Positions 51,761-63,109 of a stretch of 64,000 nt of DNA are shown piece by piece; position 1 is the stretch's first letter; each line of letters opens with the position of its first letter. Under the pieces are notes generated by a model. It did not search any database, was not told the origin of the DNA, and was given only the letters and a program-made list of their open reading frames with translations. The stretch spans positions 124,001 through 188,000 of the forward strand of contig JANCRA010000012.1 in the NCBI GenBank assembly GCA_024362935.1, written 5' to 3'. The translations under genes were made by a program, and so were the position numbers. The stretch comes from Setophaga petechia. Its lineage: Eukaryota > Chordata > Aves > Passeriformes > Parulidae.

Positions 51761-53200
51761 GTAAAGTATAGAATAGATTTTGATGATTTCAACAATTTGA
51801 CATTCTGCGACATTACTACTCTACAAAAGTCCTTTGTTTATCTCCTAAATCTATTTGCAAATATAATCATTCACTTAAATCCAAATTAAGAATTAATGAT
51901 GCATTTTAGAAGGGCAGTGTAATGTCTTAGTGGCATGTTGAGAATGTATAAACTCCATTTTTTCCCATCTTCTAAGATGGTATTAGATGTCAGTTCTGCT
52001 AATCTTACAAAGCTCCCACGAAATGCTAAGCTCCTATGAATTTGGCCCATCATGTTCCACATCAGTTCATTGTTTAAAGTGTGAATGGACTTTTCAATGT
52101 CAGGGCTTTGCTGAGAGCCCATGGGAACTGCTGGGCCTTACAAAGTGTGGGCTGGAAGGAGCTGGCAGTGGTGTGCCAAGAGTTACGTGAGCAGGTCCTG
52201 GGTGCAGCCGCATTCACAGGCAGCCAGGCCAGCGTCCCCCTGGCTGCTTTGGCAGAATGTGTTGCAGCAGCATGGGAGCAGGCTGGAGGAGAGGAGCAGC
52301 TCTTCCTGGGATGCACAAAGGACAAACTCTCTTCCCTCAACATGGCATTGTGTCATCTTCCAGTCCAAAATAGGTGGTTGTGGCAGGCAACTGTGCTGTT
52401 CCTCACTCCCAACATTTTGAACTTCTGTGTCAAAGCAAAGCAATAGTGCCAGGGCTGGCCTATACATGGGGAAGAGTGGTAAGCCAGGAGCAGTCTCTGG
52501 ACTGTGTCATTTCTTTTCCCTCACTAGCCACTTTAAAATTCCCAGTCACACTCCATGTGTCCTGATAAGGCATTACAGGGAATACTCACACTCCATCTGC
52601 CCTGACAAGGCATCGCAGAGGATACTCTCTTCCATCATCGTCTCGTGGAAAGCCACTAGGAGCAGTCACTCCCCCATACACGTTGGTCACCCAGCACTGG
52701 AGGAGATTTCCCAGCTGCATCTGGAGAAAGAGAAAAAGGAGTGTGACAAAATCAATGCTCATTACAGCAGTCAGATGTACCTCATAATCTTACACTACCA
52801 ATGTTTTTCTGCACTAACTGCAAGGCAGATGCAGTAGGGACATCTTGACATATTATTCATGGTTTATCACTGATGGGCAGACTGATTTCACCAAGTACTC
52901 TTGGTCAGGTGTCCAGTTATCTCAGCTTACTGTATTATCCATGGAAAGCATTGTGCTCCCTGAAAGGGTAATTCCTGCAACATTGAGTTTTCCAGGAGAG
53001 CTTGTTTTTACATAGCTAATTATTGATGAATTCCATTCTGCATCATCAGATAACACAAATAAGAGAGGTAAAAAATCCCTACGCTTATTTAAAATATTTT
53101 GTTTGGATGTTTTTTTCCTCAAAATGGGAATATAAGCAATTGTATTACTGAATGTTTACAATTTTATATATATAACATTTGAATATATTTTTAATTGCAG
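51761..53200 (+). other. PTPRZ1: Intron between PTPRZ1 exons 4 and 5
   Basis: A 1.4-kb intron, 'gtaaag' to 'ttaattgcag'. It holds a GC-richer island (about 52080-52450) with a 121-codon open frame that I do not recognise, and a two-copy 40-bp-period repeat at about 52547-52626. These may belong to an unclassified transposon; no consensus end was found. Confidence 0.88.
52547..52626. repeat. Two-copy imperfect tandem repeat, period 40 bp
   Basis: CACACTCCATGTGTCCTGAT at 52547 recurs at 52587 as CACACTCCATCTGCCCTGAC, each followed by AAGGCAT, then CRSAGRG, then AATACTC or GATACTC. Several mismatches show it is not very recent. Confidence 0.8.
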
Positions 53201-53296
53201 ATGCAAATCTACTGCTATGATGCAGATCAGTTTACAGATTTTGAAGAGGCAGTTAAAGGAAGTGGAAAGTTAAGAGCTTTATCAATTTTATTTGAG
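53201..53296 (+). CDS. PTPRZ1: PTPRZ1 exon 5: carbonic-anhydrase-like domain, lost third zinc ligand
   Basis: A 96-nt, 32-codon exon between 'ttaattgcag' and 'GAG|gtaaac', phase 0 at both ends. The product begins [17 protein letters not shown] and ends [10 protein letters not shown]. In active enzymes the matching stretch is ELHLVHWN, whose first His is the third zinc ligand (His119 in CA2); here that position is Gln (53204-53206). The initial Met is an internal residue and not a start codon. [14 protein letters not shown] sequence forms the central beta strand of the fold. The exon is frame-neutral, but losing it would remove core strands. Confidence 0.96.
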
Positions 53297-53550
53297 GTAA
53301 ACAAAATATATCTTTGTGTCATTTAATAAGCCTTGAAACACAGCAGATGTTCAAACTGAATTTTAACTGGTTCCAATGTGTGATCATTGAGTTTAAAAAT
53401 TTCATCTATCTTTCTTATTTATTCTTGCAGAAAAGAAAATGGGCAAAATAAGTTTATTTGGCTTTAAATCATCTACAATTTTGGTGGTAAACTGTAACTT
53501 GCAATCCTTTTTCATGAAGCCTGTTAAAATATGCAATTTGTTTTTAACAG

Positions 53551-53617
53551 ATTGGACTAGAAGATAATCCAGATTATATTCCAATCATTAATGGAGTAGA
53601 TAGTGTTAGTCGTTTTG
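53551..53617 (+). CDS. PTPRZ1: PTPRZ1 exon 6: carbonic-anhydrase-like domain, middle
   Basis: A 67-nt exon between 'tttttaacag' and 'TTTG|gtaagt', phase 0 in and 1 out. The product is IGLEDNPDYIPIINGVDSV followed by SRF, the stretch linking the central strands to the FGKQAAL helix of the next exon. It is the shortest exon of the domain cluster and follows a short 254-bp intron (53297-53550) that holds nothing recognisable. The sequence is more variable than its neighbours, as expected for a surface loop. The call rests on correct splice sites, exact phase continuity with exons 5 and 7, and position. Confidence 0.94.
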
Positions 53618-56600
53618 GTAAGTTTCCTCCATTTTTTATTGATTACTGATTAACTCAATTCCATTTCAGTGTGATTATGAAACCTTAAAGACATTGAGGA
53701 GCATGGTTCTCTATTGCTCAGTCATGTCTATTTTGTTAGAAATTACAGAACTCATCTGGACAGATGAGAAATGGACAATCACCAACCACATGAAATCTAA
53801 CATAAGCAAGTGTCAGATTCTGCTCCTGGGAAAGGGTGATCCTGGTTATGTACACAAACCAGGGAGGGACAGTCTGAAGAGTGCCCCTTTGGAAAAAGTT
53901 TTGGGGTTTGGTTTAATGGCAAGTTGAACATGAGTCAGCAGTGCCCTGGCAGCCAGGAGGGCCAGCCCTGTCCTGGGGTGCATCAGGCACAGCATCACCA
54001 GCCAGGCAAGGCGGGGGATTGTCCTGCTCTGCTCTGAGCTGGGACAGCCTCACCTCGAGTGCTGGGGGCACTTCTGGGTGCCACAGTGTAAGAAGGACAT
54101 CAACCTATTAGTGTGCATCCAGAGAAGGGCAACCAAGATTGTGAAAGGTCTTGAAGAAAGGAGTGTCTGAGGTCTCTTTGTTCAACCTGGAGAAGGGTGT
54201 CTCATCGCACAACTTCTCAGTCAACAATTTCTTTAAGTGGGGCGACAGAGAAGCATTTGCTGACCAGTGGTAGGACAGGAGGAAATGGGATGAAACTGTA
54301 TCAGAAGTTCAGACTGGGCATTAGAAAAGGCCCTTCACTGAGATGATGATCAGTGACAGCCTGGGAACAAGCTCCCCAGAGAAGTAAGTGATTATTACAC
54401 CAAGTATCTGGATGATGCTCTTAGTCATATTGTTTAGTTTTAGGTTGTCCTGTGAGGAGCAAGGAGTTGAACTTGATGTTCCTCACATGTTTCTTCCAAC
54501 TTGAGATATTTTATGTTTCTCTGATTAATTTACCCCAAGAATATTTGTAACAACAGATGTGTAAATGAATAAATATAACTATCATGAGAAATTTGTACCT
54601 GTTTAAATTCTAAATCCAGATAAATCTGATTTATTATGTACGTCTTCTTAATCATACATGTCAGGGTTTTTCTATTTGGTTGGAAGCCAGGTAAGACTGT
54701 TGTAACTAAGAAGGGTCTTACAATAGTGAGACTGTCACTGTTCAGTAGACTCAGAGGAGAGAGGTTTTTTTCAGTAGCTCCTGTGTAAATCCAAAATAGT
54801 CCAAATATATTGTATTAGTAATGGTTGCTAATCAAGACACAACTTCAGTGTGCACAATGAGATCTGGGCTATGTTTCTGACTCAGTTTCTGGTGTCTTTG
54901 CAGATGAATAAATATTAATGAGCACTGTCTTGGACAGGGATATATTCTTACATCATGTCCATGACTTTAAGGAAACCTTGTCTCAGTTTTCCTTTATGTA
55001 ATGGTGCTTGAATTTAAAAAGCTGTTTTAAAAGCCTTCAAAAGTGTGACATTGAAATCAAAATTTCTTTTTTCCCTCTGGAAAACAAATGCTATTCAACA
55101 AATTTAAAAGGGAACACCTTTCATAAGTTACAAAGACATAGGAGGTAGAAATACAAAGTAGTTAAGATTCATTACTTTTGTGTGTCATCTTCTGTGAAAC
55201 AAAAAGGAGAACTAGTAATACATCATGACAGATGCTGTCCTACAGCCTTGTAAGGAGCTGTGAAACTATCAGAGCAAGATTCAAGATACAGCCACTATAT
55301 GGCACTTCAACATTGTTTAGAATACAATTTTCCTGAATAAAATGCAGATGAGCTCAGGAAATTCAGGTCATGACCAAATCAAGTTGTTCCTTCTGAAGAA
55401 AAGCACACAGTCTCTCCTTGTCTGTGTCCTTGTCACTCATATCTCTATTGTGCTTATTTGAATCACAGTTGCTGAGTTCTCAAGCTCTGCAGAGGAGCAG
55501 TCCTGTTCCTTCTAGACAAGCTTTCTGGTTTTCATCATTCTTTGTAGGTGTTTGATTTTGAGAATCTAGGCTGTGAGTCTCATTAAAGGGTATTTTAAAG
55601 TCCAAAGTTGCAAAATGCATGGGAGGATTCTTGTTACAAATGAGAAGTTTCATGTCCCCAGCCACCTATATAAAATGGACTTCATTTTTGCTGAGGGACA
55701 AATGTGTTAACTAGACACATACCAGATAGCTATGATAGCTTCTGTCTGAAGGCTGATTAGCATTTTAACAGGAGAAATGGAAGGATGTGCTTTGCTTGAC
55801 ACTGCTAAATGTTCCCTCTTCATCATACATGAGTGAGAGAGAGGGGACAGGTCAGCTATTAAACCTTAACTTGGTAGAGAAGTCACTGCAGAGAAGAAAA
55901 GCATCAATCCCTTGTAGTCAACTGTTAATGCAATTTGCTGCTCTCACCAAATTTGTAAGGAATTATGCAGACAAAGATCAGAAATCTGTACAGAGATGAA
56001 TAAGTAACATACCTGTAAAAGCATGAGTTAATGCACATTATGAAAATTCATTAGATATTCAGAAGTAAGTGCTTACCAATTAGGGAGGAATTTGAAATTA
56101 GTAACTTGAGATTGAAGTAAGTTGCATAAGGATCTACACTATTATAAGATGTGAAAAGCAGCATTATTTTGGATGCACCAGACAGTAAAGCAAAAAATTG
56201 TCACAGACTGAAAAGTCTGCCTTGCTGAAGTTCTTACCATTTATGCCAATTGCTGTTGCTGAACCCTACTGCCATACCAGCAGGCACAGCTTTCTGTGGA
56301 TGGACTTCAGCAATCCTTCATGCTTACTCCCAGCTGAAAAGGTACCCAGTAAACTGGTGACCTGAAAGATGTGATATTATTTTCACAGAACTTGTTCTCC
56401 TGCAGAAGGTCTTTGCATTGTTTGCTGATTTGTGTAAAGCTGTTGCAGTGTTTCACTATATTATCACCATTTTAAAAAGAATCCTGATCCACAGAAATTT
56501 TGCTTCTGCTATCATGAGTAATATTAACCCTCAGGCCTAGCATGGCAACGGTTCCCCAGGCAGTGATTTTCTGCAAAAAACTCAACAACTTGATTAAATT

Positions 56601-57005
56601 TGAGGGAGAGTTTGAAGCCATATCATGAGACCTAGAACAAAGATTTAATAAACTTTTTTTCTTTGAAATTCAAGAGTGAGACAAAGGTTTGGCACCTTGT
56701 ATGTAAGCTTACAGTGAGAAAATTCTTGTGAACTAATATACTAAAATTATTCCATTTGTTACTGGAATAACTTACTACACCTTCCCAAGTAAACAAAGTT
56801 GGGCTTGAGCTATACTTTTTCAAATGAAATAGAAGACTTCATGATTTATTTGTATTCTAGTCTGTCTGGAAATTAAATTTTGAAAAGCCTTTAAATTAGC
56901 ATGTTCCCATAATGGTAGTTCTTTTGGAGAGTGTGATTTGTATTTATTAATTGCTTCTGTAGTATTTTAACTATCTGACTCTATTTTTCTTTTTTATTTT
57001 TTCAG
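53618..57005 (+). other. PTPRZ1: Intron between PTPRZ1 exons 6 and 7
   Basis: A 3.4-kb intron, 'gtaagt' to 'ttttttcag'. A sense CR1 fills about 53740-54527. From 54530 to 57000 I see only AT-rich sequence with short open frames and no recognisable repeat. Confidence 0.9.
53740..54527 (+). mobile_element. CR1 LINE 3' fragment of about 0.8 kb, sense
   Basis: Landmarks follow in CR1 order: 'agcaagtgtcagattctgct', 'atgagtcagcagtgccctgg', 'cctggggtgcatcaggcaca', 'gagtgctgggggcacttctg', 'agaagggcaaccaagattgt' and 'gttgaacttgatgttcctca'. It ends near 54527 in a decayed 'gatattttatgtttctctga' terminus. It starts about 120 bp after the exon 6 donor and lies in the host sense orientation. Stops and indels break the reverse-transcriptase frame. 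Confidence 0.9.
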
Positions 57006-57163
57006 GAAAACAGGCCGCCTTAGAACCATTTATTTTGCTGAATCTCTTGCCGAATGCAACAGACAAATATTACACTTACAATGGATCTCTATCAGCTCCT
57101 CCATGCTCTGAAACAGTTGAATGGATTGTGTTTAAAGATACCATAAGTATTTCTGAAAACCAG
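57006..57163 (+). CDS. PTPRZ1: PTPRZ1 exon 7: carbonic-anhydrase-like domain, C-terminal half
   Basis: A 158-nt exon between 'ttttttcag' and 'CAG|gtaatt', phase 1 in and 0 out. The product contains [20 protein letters not shown], then [20 protein letters not shown] and [28 protein letters not shown] is the strongly conserved late signature of alpha-carbonic anhydrases (YxGSLTTPP in active enzymes). The two Thr positions (CA2 199 and 200) are Ser (57092-57094) and Ala (57095-57097) here. The Cys in APPCSE is the expected partner of the exon 3 Cys. N-glycosylation sequons NAT and NGS are visible. Confidence 0.96.
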
Positions 57164-57705
57164 GTAATTTGTTTAATGTAGTAAAACCAAACAATTATAC
57201 ATAATACCAAAGAGAAATTGCCATGTATATGGTAGAAGCTCATGGCATTCATTTCCAGCCAAACAAAGCTTTTCTTTAATCTAGTCAGAATTTTTTCATC
57301 AGCTCTTAAATTAGAAAGCATCTATAATAATTGTGTTATCTTTTGCATTTTTCATAGTTTAGTACTAGAATCTGAGCAATTTCTTGTCTTAAAATAGGAT
57401 AAGAACATATCCCAGGCTGTCTGGACTTCGAGCTCAGATAAAAGGGAGTACAAAACACTTTTTGGATATTTCCCCGGACACATGGTGATGCTGAGCAGAG
57501 CATAGCTCCAACAGCTGAGTGGTTTAAAAATACTTGTTGAGTAAAACATTAGATATACTGATAGAACAGAAGAAAATTTCAGTGCCATGCAGGATAACTC
57601 AACTGTGAGACTTTATCCAACATCTTTTCCCCAGAGCTTTTGCCTATTAGCAGAATCTGGTCAAGTTTTATTGTTTGTAACTTATTTTTTCCTCTTGTCT
57701 TCTAG
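57164..57705 (+). other. PTPRZ1: Intron between PTPRZ1 exons 7 and 8
   Basis: A 542-bp intron, 'gtaatt' to 'tcttctag', with no recognisable repeat or gene. Confidence 0.92.
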
Positions 57706-57856
57706 TTAGCTGTATTCTGTGAAGTGCTTACAATGCAGCAGTCTGGCTATGTTATGCTGATGGACTACCTGCAAAACAACTTCAGAGAACAGCAATATAA
57801 GTTCTTTGGGCAAGTGTTTTCCTCTTACACTGGACAAGAAGAGATTCATGAAGCAG
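57706..57856 (+). CDS. PTPRZ1: PTPRZ1 exon 8: end of the carbonic-anhydrase-like domain
   Basis: A 151-nt exon between 'gtcttctag' and 'GCAG|gtacat', phase 0 in and 1 out. The product contains [20 protein letters not shown], then [20 protein letters not shown] and [10 protein letters not shown]. The L..FCEVLT and NNFREQQ motifs match the C-terminal part of the PTPRZ/PTPRG carbonic-anhydrase-like domain, where cytosolic enzymes have NxRPxQ. In the human receptor the hairpin in this part contributes to contactin binding (family knowledge, not visible here). The donor 'gtacat' is weaker than the other donors in the gene. This exon closes a module whose outer introns (before exon 2 and after exon 8) are both phase 1. 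Confidence 0.96.
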
Positions 57857-59670
57857 GTACATAACTGAATTGTCATTCCTCTCTTTGTAAGTTAAAAGAC
57901 AATTTTCAGTACAAGATTCATCCAAATATGCAGTTACTCATTTTAAATTTGGTAGAAAGTAGCACACTGTATTATTAGTCATAAATCTATCACTTTAGAG
58001 AAAAAAAAAACAGCAATCATAAAACAGTCAGATTAAATGGAGTGGAAAATTAAATGCTTGTCTTGCCCAGGCATTCAGTGAAAATCATGTCAGTTCAAGC
58101 TTCCTTACAGTGCCCTTTTAATGTGTTTCAGACTTCAACCAAGCTGCCTTTTCAGAGAGTGCAAGAGTATTTTGTTTTACAAACCTATTTGGTTCTTTAT
58201 CATGTAGCGTGGATACTTTTTCAATAGAGACTGAAGGGTTGTCACCAAATTAAATTTCAAGTAGTTTGCTTAGAAAGTGATAGATGGAGAGAACTCCAAA
58301 AGCTAGATTCTGGTCTCAGTCTTACCTTAAACTTCAGGGAGGTTTGAGAAGGTTCTGTGACCAAAATAGTACATAAAGCAGTGGGAAACAAGATTTGGCA
58401 CTATATATGGAAGTCAATTATTCCTATACTAACAAGCACAAAAGAATATATTGGAACTTCCAAACTGGAAGCACTGTGTTACTACTTGGATGACAATACC
58501 TGTAGATTCTTTAACTCATTTTCACTGAACTGTGTTTAATTAGACATAAACAGATGACTTAAGCACAGGCTATAGGTGTTCTGCAGATTAGAAGTGTGGT
58601 TTCATACACGTAGTTTTACATATTTATGTGGTCATGTATGTCAACGCACACAAATGCAACTATGAGATTTCTTTAATGTAGAACATTAGAGAAGTGTTTA
58701 TATTTTTGCCTCCATTGTAAGACAGAATTTTAAAACTCTAGGAATCATTAAAGTTAAATGTTCAGATATAAGAGCTGTAACACAACTGCCAAAGTCTCTA
58801 AGAGTCAATAGGCTTATTCATGTTTAATATTGCATAGTAGTCAACAGAAGAAAACTAATCTTTTTAATCCCTTTAGAGGATATATGAGAAATGCCAAGAC
58901 TGATTATTACTCAGGTAGATAACTGAAAAATTATTTTGTGTTTTGAAACCTAGAATCTCAATTTTCTCCTGTTTTGTTCAGTGTAGATTCTCATTAGGGA
59001 GTAGGATTAAATGCTTGATTTATTGCTGTAATTAATACATGACATTTCATAAGTAGAACTAAGTTTTCTTAGAAAATCTAGAAGTATCTTTCTATTCCAT
59101 TATAAAATAATTTCAGGAATTTTCAAAATATTTTCAGGAATTTTCTCACAGTAACATCCCCAACATTTTTGGTGTACAAGCACAGTCCTACTAAGGGCAT
59201 GGAAGATGCCTCATTCCCCAAACCTGCCCAGTGATATACATAATTTCCCTATGCAATATGTATGTAGCAATTTAAGAAGATTAAAATAGCTAATCCTTAC
59301 AGCCATGCTTGAGGATTCACCTAAAAAAAGTGTTTTGAAATTGTAATGCTTAATCTCCACCAACCTCAGCTGGCATGCAAATCCATTTATAATAAAAATC
59401 ATAGTTTATTCCTGTAAACCTGAGAACCATTGTAGTGGCTGCTGGGCACATGGGGTGACTTTCCCTCCTCTCCACCCTTCTGGTAAGGCCTTAAAAATAA
59501 GTGCTGAAACTTAACTCTTATCTATCTTCCTGGATTTAGTAAGGTATAAAAAACAATGGGTTCTTAAAATTCAAGACTCACAATATATATTGATAAAAAG
59601 TACTAGCCAGCCTGTTTTCCCATGAGAAATACAACCACATGAAGTTCAGTGGCTCTCAGTTAAATTCTCT

Positions 59671-60661
59671 TGTGAGACACGGGGTCAGGACTCGTGCATT
59701 TATCCTTTCACGTTCCTCAGTCCACGTGACTTCATTGTCAATTCTCAGATTCCCAGCTGTGTGTGGGACACCTCCACTGGCACAGTGGGTGGGGTACAGG
59801 TGCCCAGGCATTGGCAGTGGTGGGTACAGGGGGGTGTTGTGGGGAGAGCCCAGGGCTGTCCTGAGGCAGACCCAGACAGTTCCAGCTGGCTCCAGCCCAC
59901 CCCTCTCAGGGCACTGGGAGCCATGGTGACCGCACCTCCAGGAAAACAAAGCTGCACAGCAGTGAGGAGTGAGGGAGACATGAGAAACTGCTCTGTCACT
60001 CCCAGGTGAGAGAAGGAAGAAGGGAAGGAGGTGTTCCAGTAGCAGAGCAGAGATTCCCCTGCAGCCCACAGTGAAGATTGTGGTGAGGCAGCCTGTCCTG
60101 TGGCAGACTGTGGAGACTTCATGCTGTGGCTTGTGGAGGGACCCCATGCAGGAGCAGATTATCTATCAGGTCTCTGATCTTAGGGAGGACCCACAGTGTA
60201 GCAGTCTATTCCCAAAAGACTGTCCAGAGGCTGGAAAAATTCATGAAAGACTGTATCCTGTGGATGGGACTCCACACTGGAGCAGAGGAACAGCACGAGG
60301 AAGGAGCAGCAGAGGCAAAGTGTATAAGCTGACCACAATTCCCATTCCATATTCCCCTGTGCCACTGGGAGTGGGGAGGTGGAAGAATCAGGAGTGAAGT
60401 TGAGCCTGTGAAGAAGCAAAGGATGGGGAGGTTTCATAGCTTTGTGTTTGTTCCTCACTATCCTACTCTATTTTTATTGGTGATAAATTTCCCCAAGTCT
60501 AATCTGTTTTGCCCCTGATGGTGGTTGTTGAGCAATCTCTGTCTTTATCTTGGCCCACCAGCTTTATCATCTTACTTTCTTCCCCTGCCTTGCTGAGGAG
60601 GGGGAGTGGGCAAATGTCTGGGTGGGCACCTGGTGGCCAGCCAAGGTCAACCCAGCAGACA
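59671..60661 (+). mobile_element. LTR of an avian ERV, sense; 5' border tentative
   Basis: The 3' half is a good match in order to a common avian LTR: 'gcagagattcccctgcagcc', 'gaccacaattcccattccat', 'aggagtgaagttgagcctgt', 'ctcactatcctactctattt', 'aatttccccaagtctaatct', 'tgaggagggggagtgggcaa' and 'ccagccaaggtcaacccagc'. The proposed ends are TGTGAGACAC (59671) and CAGACA (60661), giving TG...CA. The flanks (TCTCT and TCTGC) agree at only three of five bases, so the left border is uncertain. The poly(A) signal region has decayed ('gtgataaattt'). Open frames in it (up to 163 codons) are shadows. No internal retroviral genes are seen. Confidence 0.75.
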
Positions 60662-60871
60662 TCTGCTGTGCTGCTCCACCTCCATTACAGAGATAGATAG
60701 TGTAGATTGAGAATATTTAAAAAATTGCTTTTTGCCACACATTGCAGGGATCTACAAAGCCCCTGAATATATGAATGTAAATGAAGTGATTTCATGGCTT
60801 CAACATTTGAAAAGTTGAATTGAAAAAATAATCTCAAACATAGATTTAAAGTAAAAGAATGCGACAAAGGT

Positions 60872-60890
60872 GGGGGGGGGGGGGGGTGGG
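60872..60890. repeat. Poly-G tract
   Basis: Fifteen consecutive G followed by TGGG. It is a low-complexity run that could fold as a G-quadruplex on the plus strand (and so in the nascent RNA). Homopolymer length is error-prone in assemblies. Confidence 0.9.
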
Positions 60891-61962
60891 AAACAAATGA
60901 GGGCAGGTTATAAAGGTCTTCTGGTTAAAAACATAGCCCAGGCAGCTTTTGGCAATGATTTGGCTGATGTACCCCAGTGGTTCCCCATGATGCAATTAAG
61001 TTTAGATAAAAATTTCCTAAGTTACGTGGGTAGCATTTTATTCCACAGGAGAATAAGCAAAGATAGATGCATTACTACAACATGATGTGATACACAAAAG
61101 CAGAATCTAAGTATTCACCTGGAGACAGCAGAGACTTGGCTTAAAGTTTAGCAGGGGTTTGAGTAGGCCTCTGACTTTCTGTGAATTTTTTTGCAAATTT
61201 TTCTGTGAATTTGTCCTTCAGACTAGTAACAGACTCAAGAACTCCCTTTTCTTGCAGTCTCTTTGCTCAGATTTTTCTGGAAGTTGGTATCACAGCAGAA
61301 GTACTTAATTAGATAAGTTGTTATGTGATCTCCTTTCTAGTCTCTGGAGAAGGAAAATGGGAAAAAGCTGAGTAAAGTACTTCTGTGTTACTGACTGGTA
61401 GGAAAGAAAAGGGATCAGCAGGATGGTTTAAAAATTGGCATCAGAAGAAGGGCAAGAGAAAACATTGGGGAAAAAAGTGGAGGTGAAATAATACGTAAAT
61501 GATTGTCATGTAGTAATATTGTCAGTCATTGCTGAGATGAACATCAAAAGGAGGAGAACAAAAAGGAAGACTTTTTCTTGGGAAAAAATAGAAGAACCAT
61601 CTGGAAAGGGAAAAAAGAAAACAAAGAAATAACACTGGAAGCACCAACTGTGTACCTTTAAAAGTTTTATAATACTGCCCTATGAGTCTGAATACAGACT
61701 GAGATTTCAGAACCAAAGTGACTCCATAAGCAAAAAAGATGAAGGGAGAGAAAAGACTGTAGAGGAGAATTTGGAATACAGAGAAGCATTTTGACAAGAA
61801 TTTTAAACACCTTTGAAAAGAAATAGCTGAAGAGTGTTTAGATTCATTGAAAAATAAGGAAATCTGTTTAAATCACCTGTGTTCATACTCAGAATTGAGA
61901 AGGGCTAGTCTAATGATTTCTCCTTGCCATCTGGTGGAAATGGGAAGGAATGACAAATTTTA

Positions 61963-61982
61963 GGAATGGAATGGAATGGAAT
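61963..61982. repeat. Short (GGAAT)n repeat
   Basis: Four GGAAT units in a row. It is a minor simple repeat. Confidence 0.8.
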
Positions 61983-63109
61983 GTACACAACATAGATTTT
62001 TTAAAAACTTGCTCTTTTTTTGCATCAATTAAAATAATTAAGCGTAATTAATAAAATTATGTATCAATTATATAGCACAGTAGATTCAAAACACAGAAAG
62101 GGAAGTCGCCTAAATTACAAAGACTAACGCTGCCTCTGCTATTAGCTTACACATACAAACACAGAAATTAGGAACGTCTTGCTGCTTGTTTTCCATTGAC
62201 TCTCTCAGACAGAAGCTGCTCAGAAGTTCCCACCTTCCTTGGAGAAATTCCTTTGACAAATATTTTGACGAGGTTTGAGTGTCCCCTTGTGTTCAAGTGG
62301 CGAAATGCAAAGCTGAAGGACTTTTCTTTGAAAATGCAGCATTGTCCCCCAAAGCCTTGGGGCATCTTGGTTTTCGTTCTTTTTAGAGAACCCCAAAGGA
62401 TCTGCACCTGTTGTCTTAGTAAGCTAATAGGGTTTTTTGCTTTCTTCTTCTAGACACTCATATATTGCTCTAAGCACATTATGAGATGTAAAAAATGTTT
62501 CCTCGTTTATTCGAATTCAAGCTAAAAATATAATAGCAAGCCTTAAAATATAATAATATTAAATGACTACTGCTAATGCAATACTTAGGTTCTCATTATT
62601 TACCTTTTCACTCTTCTTTAAGCACTATAAAAAGATTCAAACAGCCTTCGGGGAAATTCAGGTGATAGGTTTACTTTTAATCATTAAACACAATCTACTG
62701 TAGATTAGTCTATTATAGCTAGTGTGAGAGTATGCAGCTCTTTTAGTGCTACTTTCATAGACCCATAAAAATTGAGATTTTTTGATTCCCAGGACAGATA
62801 TAAGAATCTTTATGTTTTATCATTTATATTTTATTTCTTAGGAACTGGATACTACTATTTCACAAAATATGTTATAGGAGGCAGAGAGAGGAAATTCAGT
62901 CCTCAACTTTACTTGCTTTTAGAAATCTAGCATTTAAATACTGATTCTGTTTACAATGGCATGGCATTTCAAATGTTTTAGTAGAAAGCTAAAATTGAGG
63001 GACACAAAAAGATTTTCATTCGTTTTCTCAGGAAGTATCTCAAGATTTTAGTAGATTTACTTGTACCATTTGATAAATACCATATTCTTTCCTCTTTTCT
63101 TTCTTCCAG

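Larger units (their letters stand above)
57857..63109 (+). other. PTPRZ1: Intron between PTPRZ1 exons 8 and 9
   Basis: A 5.3-kb intron, 'gtacat' to 'ttcttccag'. It holds an LTR (about 59671-60661), a 15-nt G run at 60872-60886 and a short GGAAT repeat at about 61963-61982. Nothing recognisable is seen in 57860-59660 or 61000-63100. Confidence 0.9.

Noticed and set aside
59656..60147. Minus-strand open frame of 163 codons and overlapping shadows
   Set aside because: Located in the LTR in the intron after exon 8; GC-rich repeat sequence with no domain.
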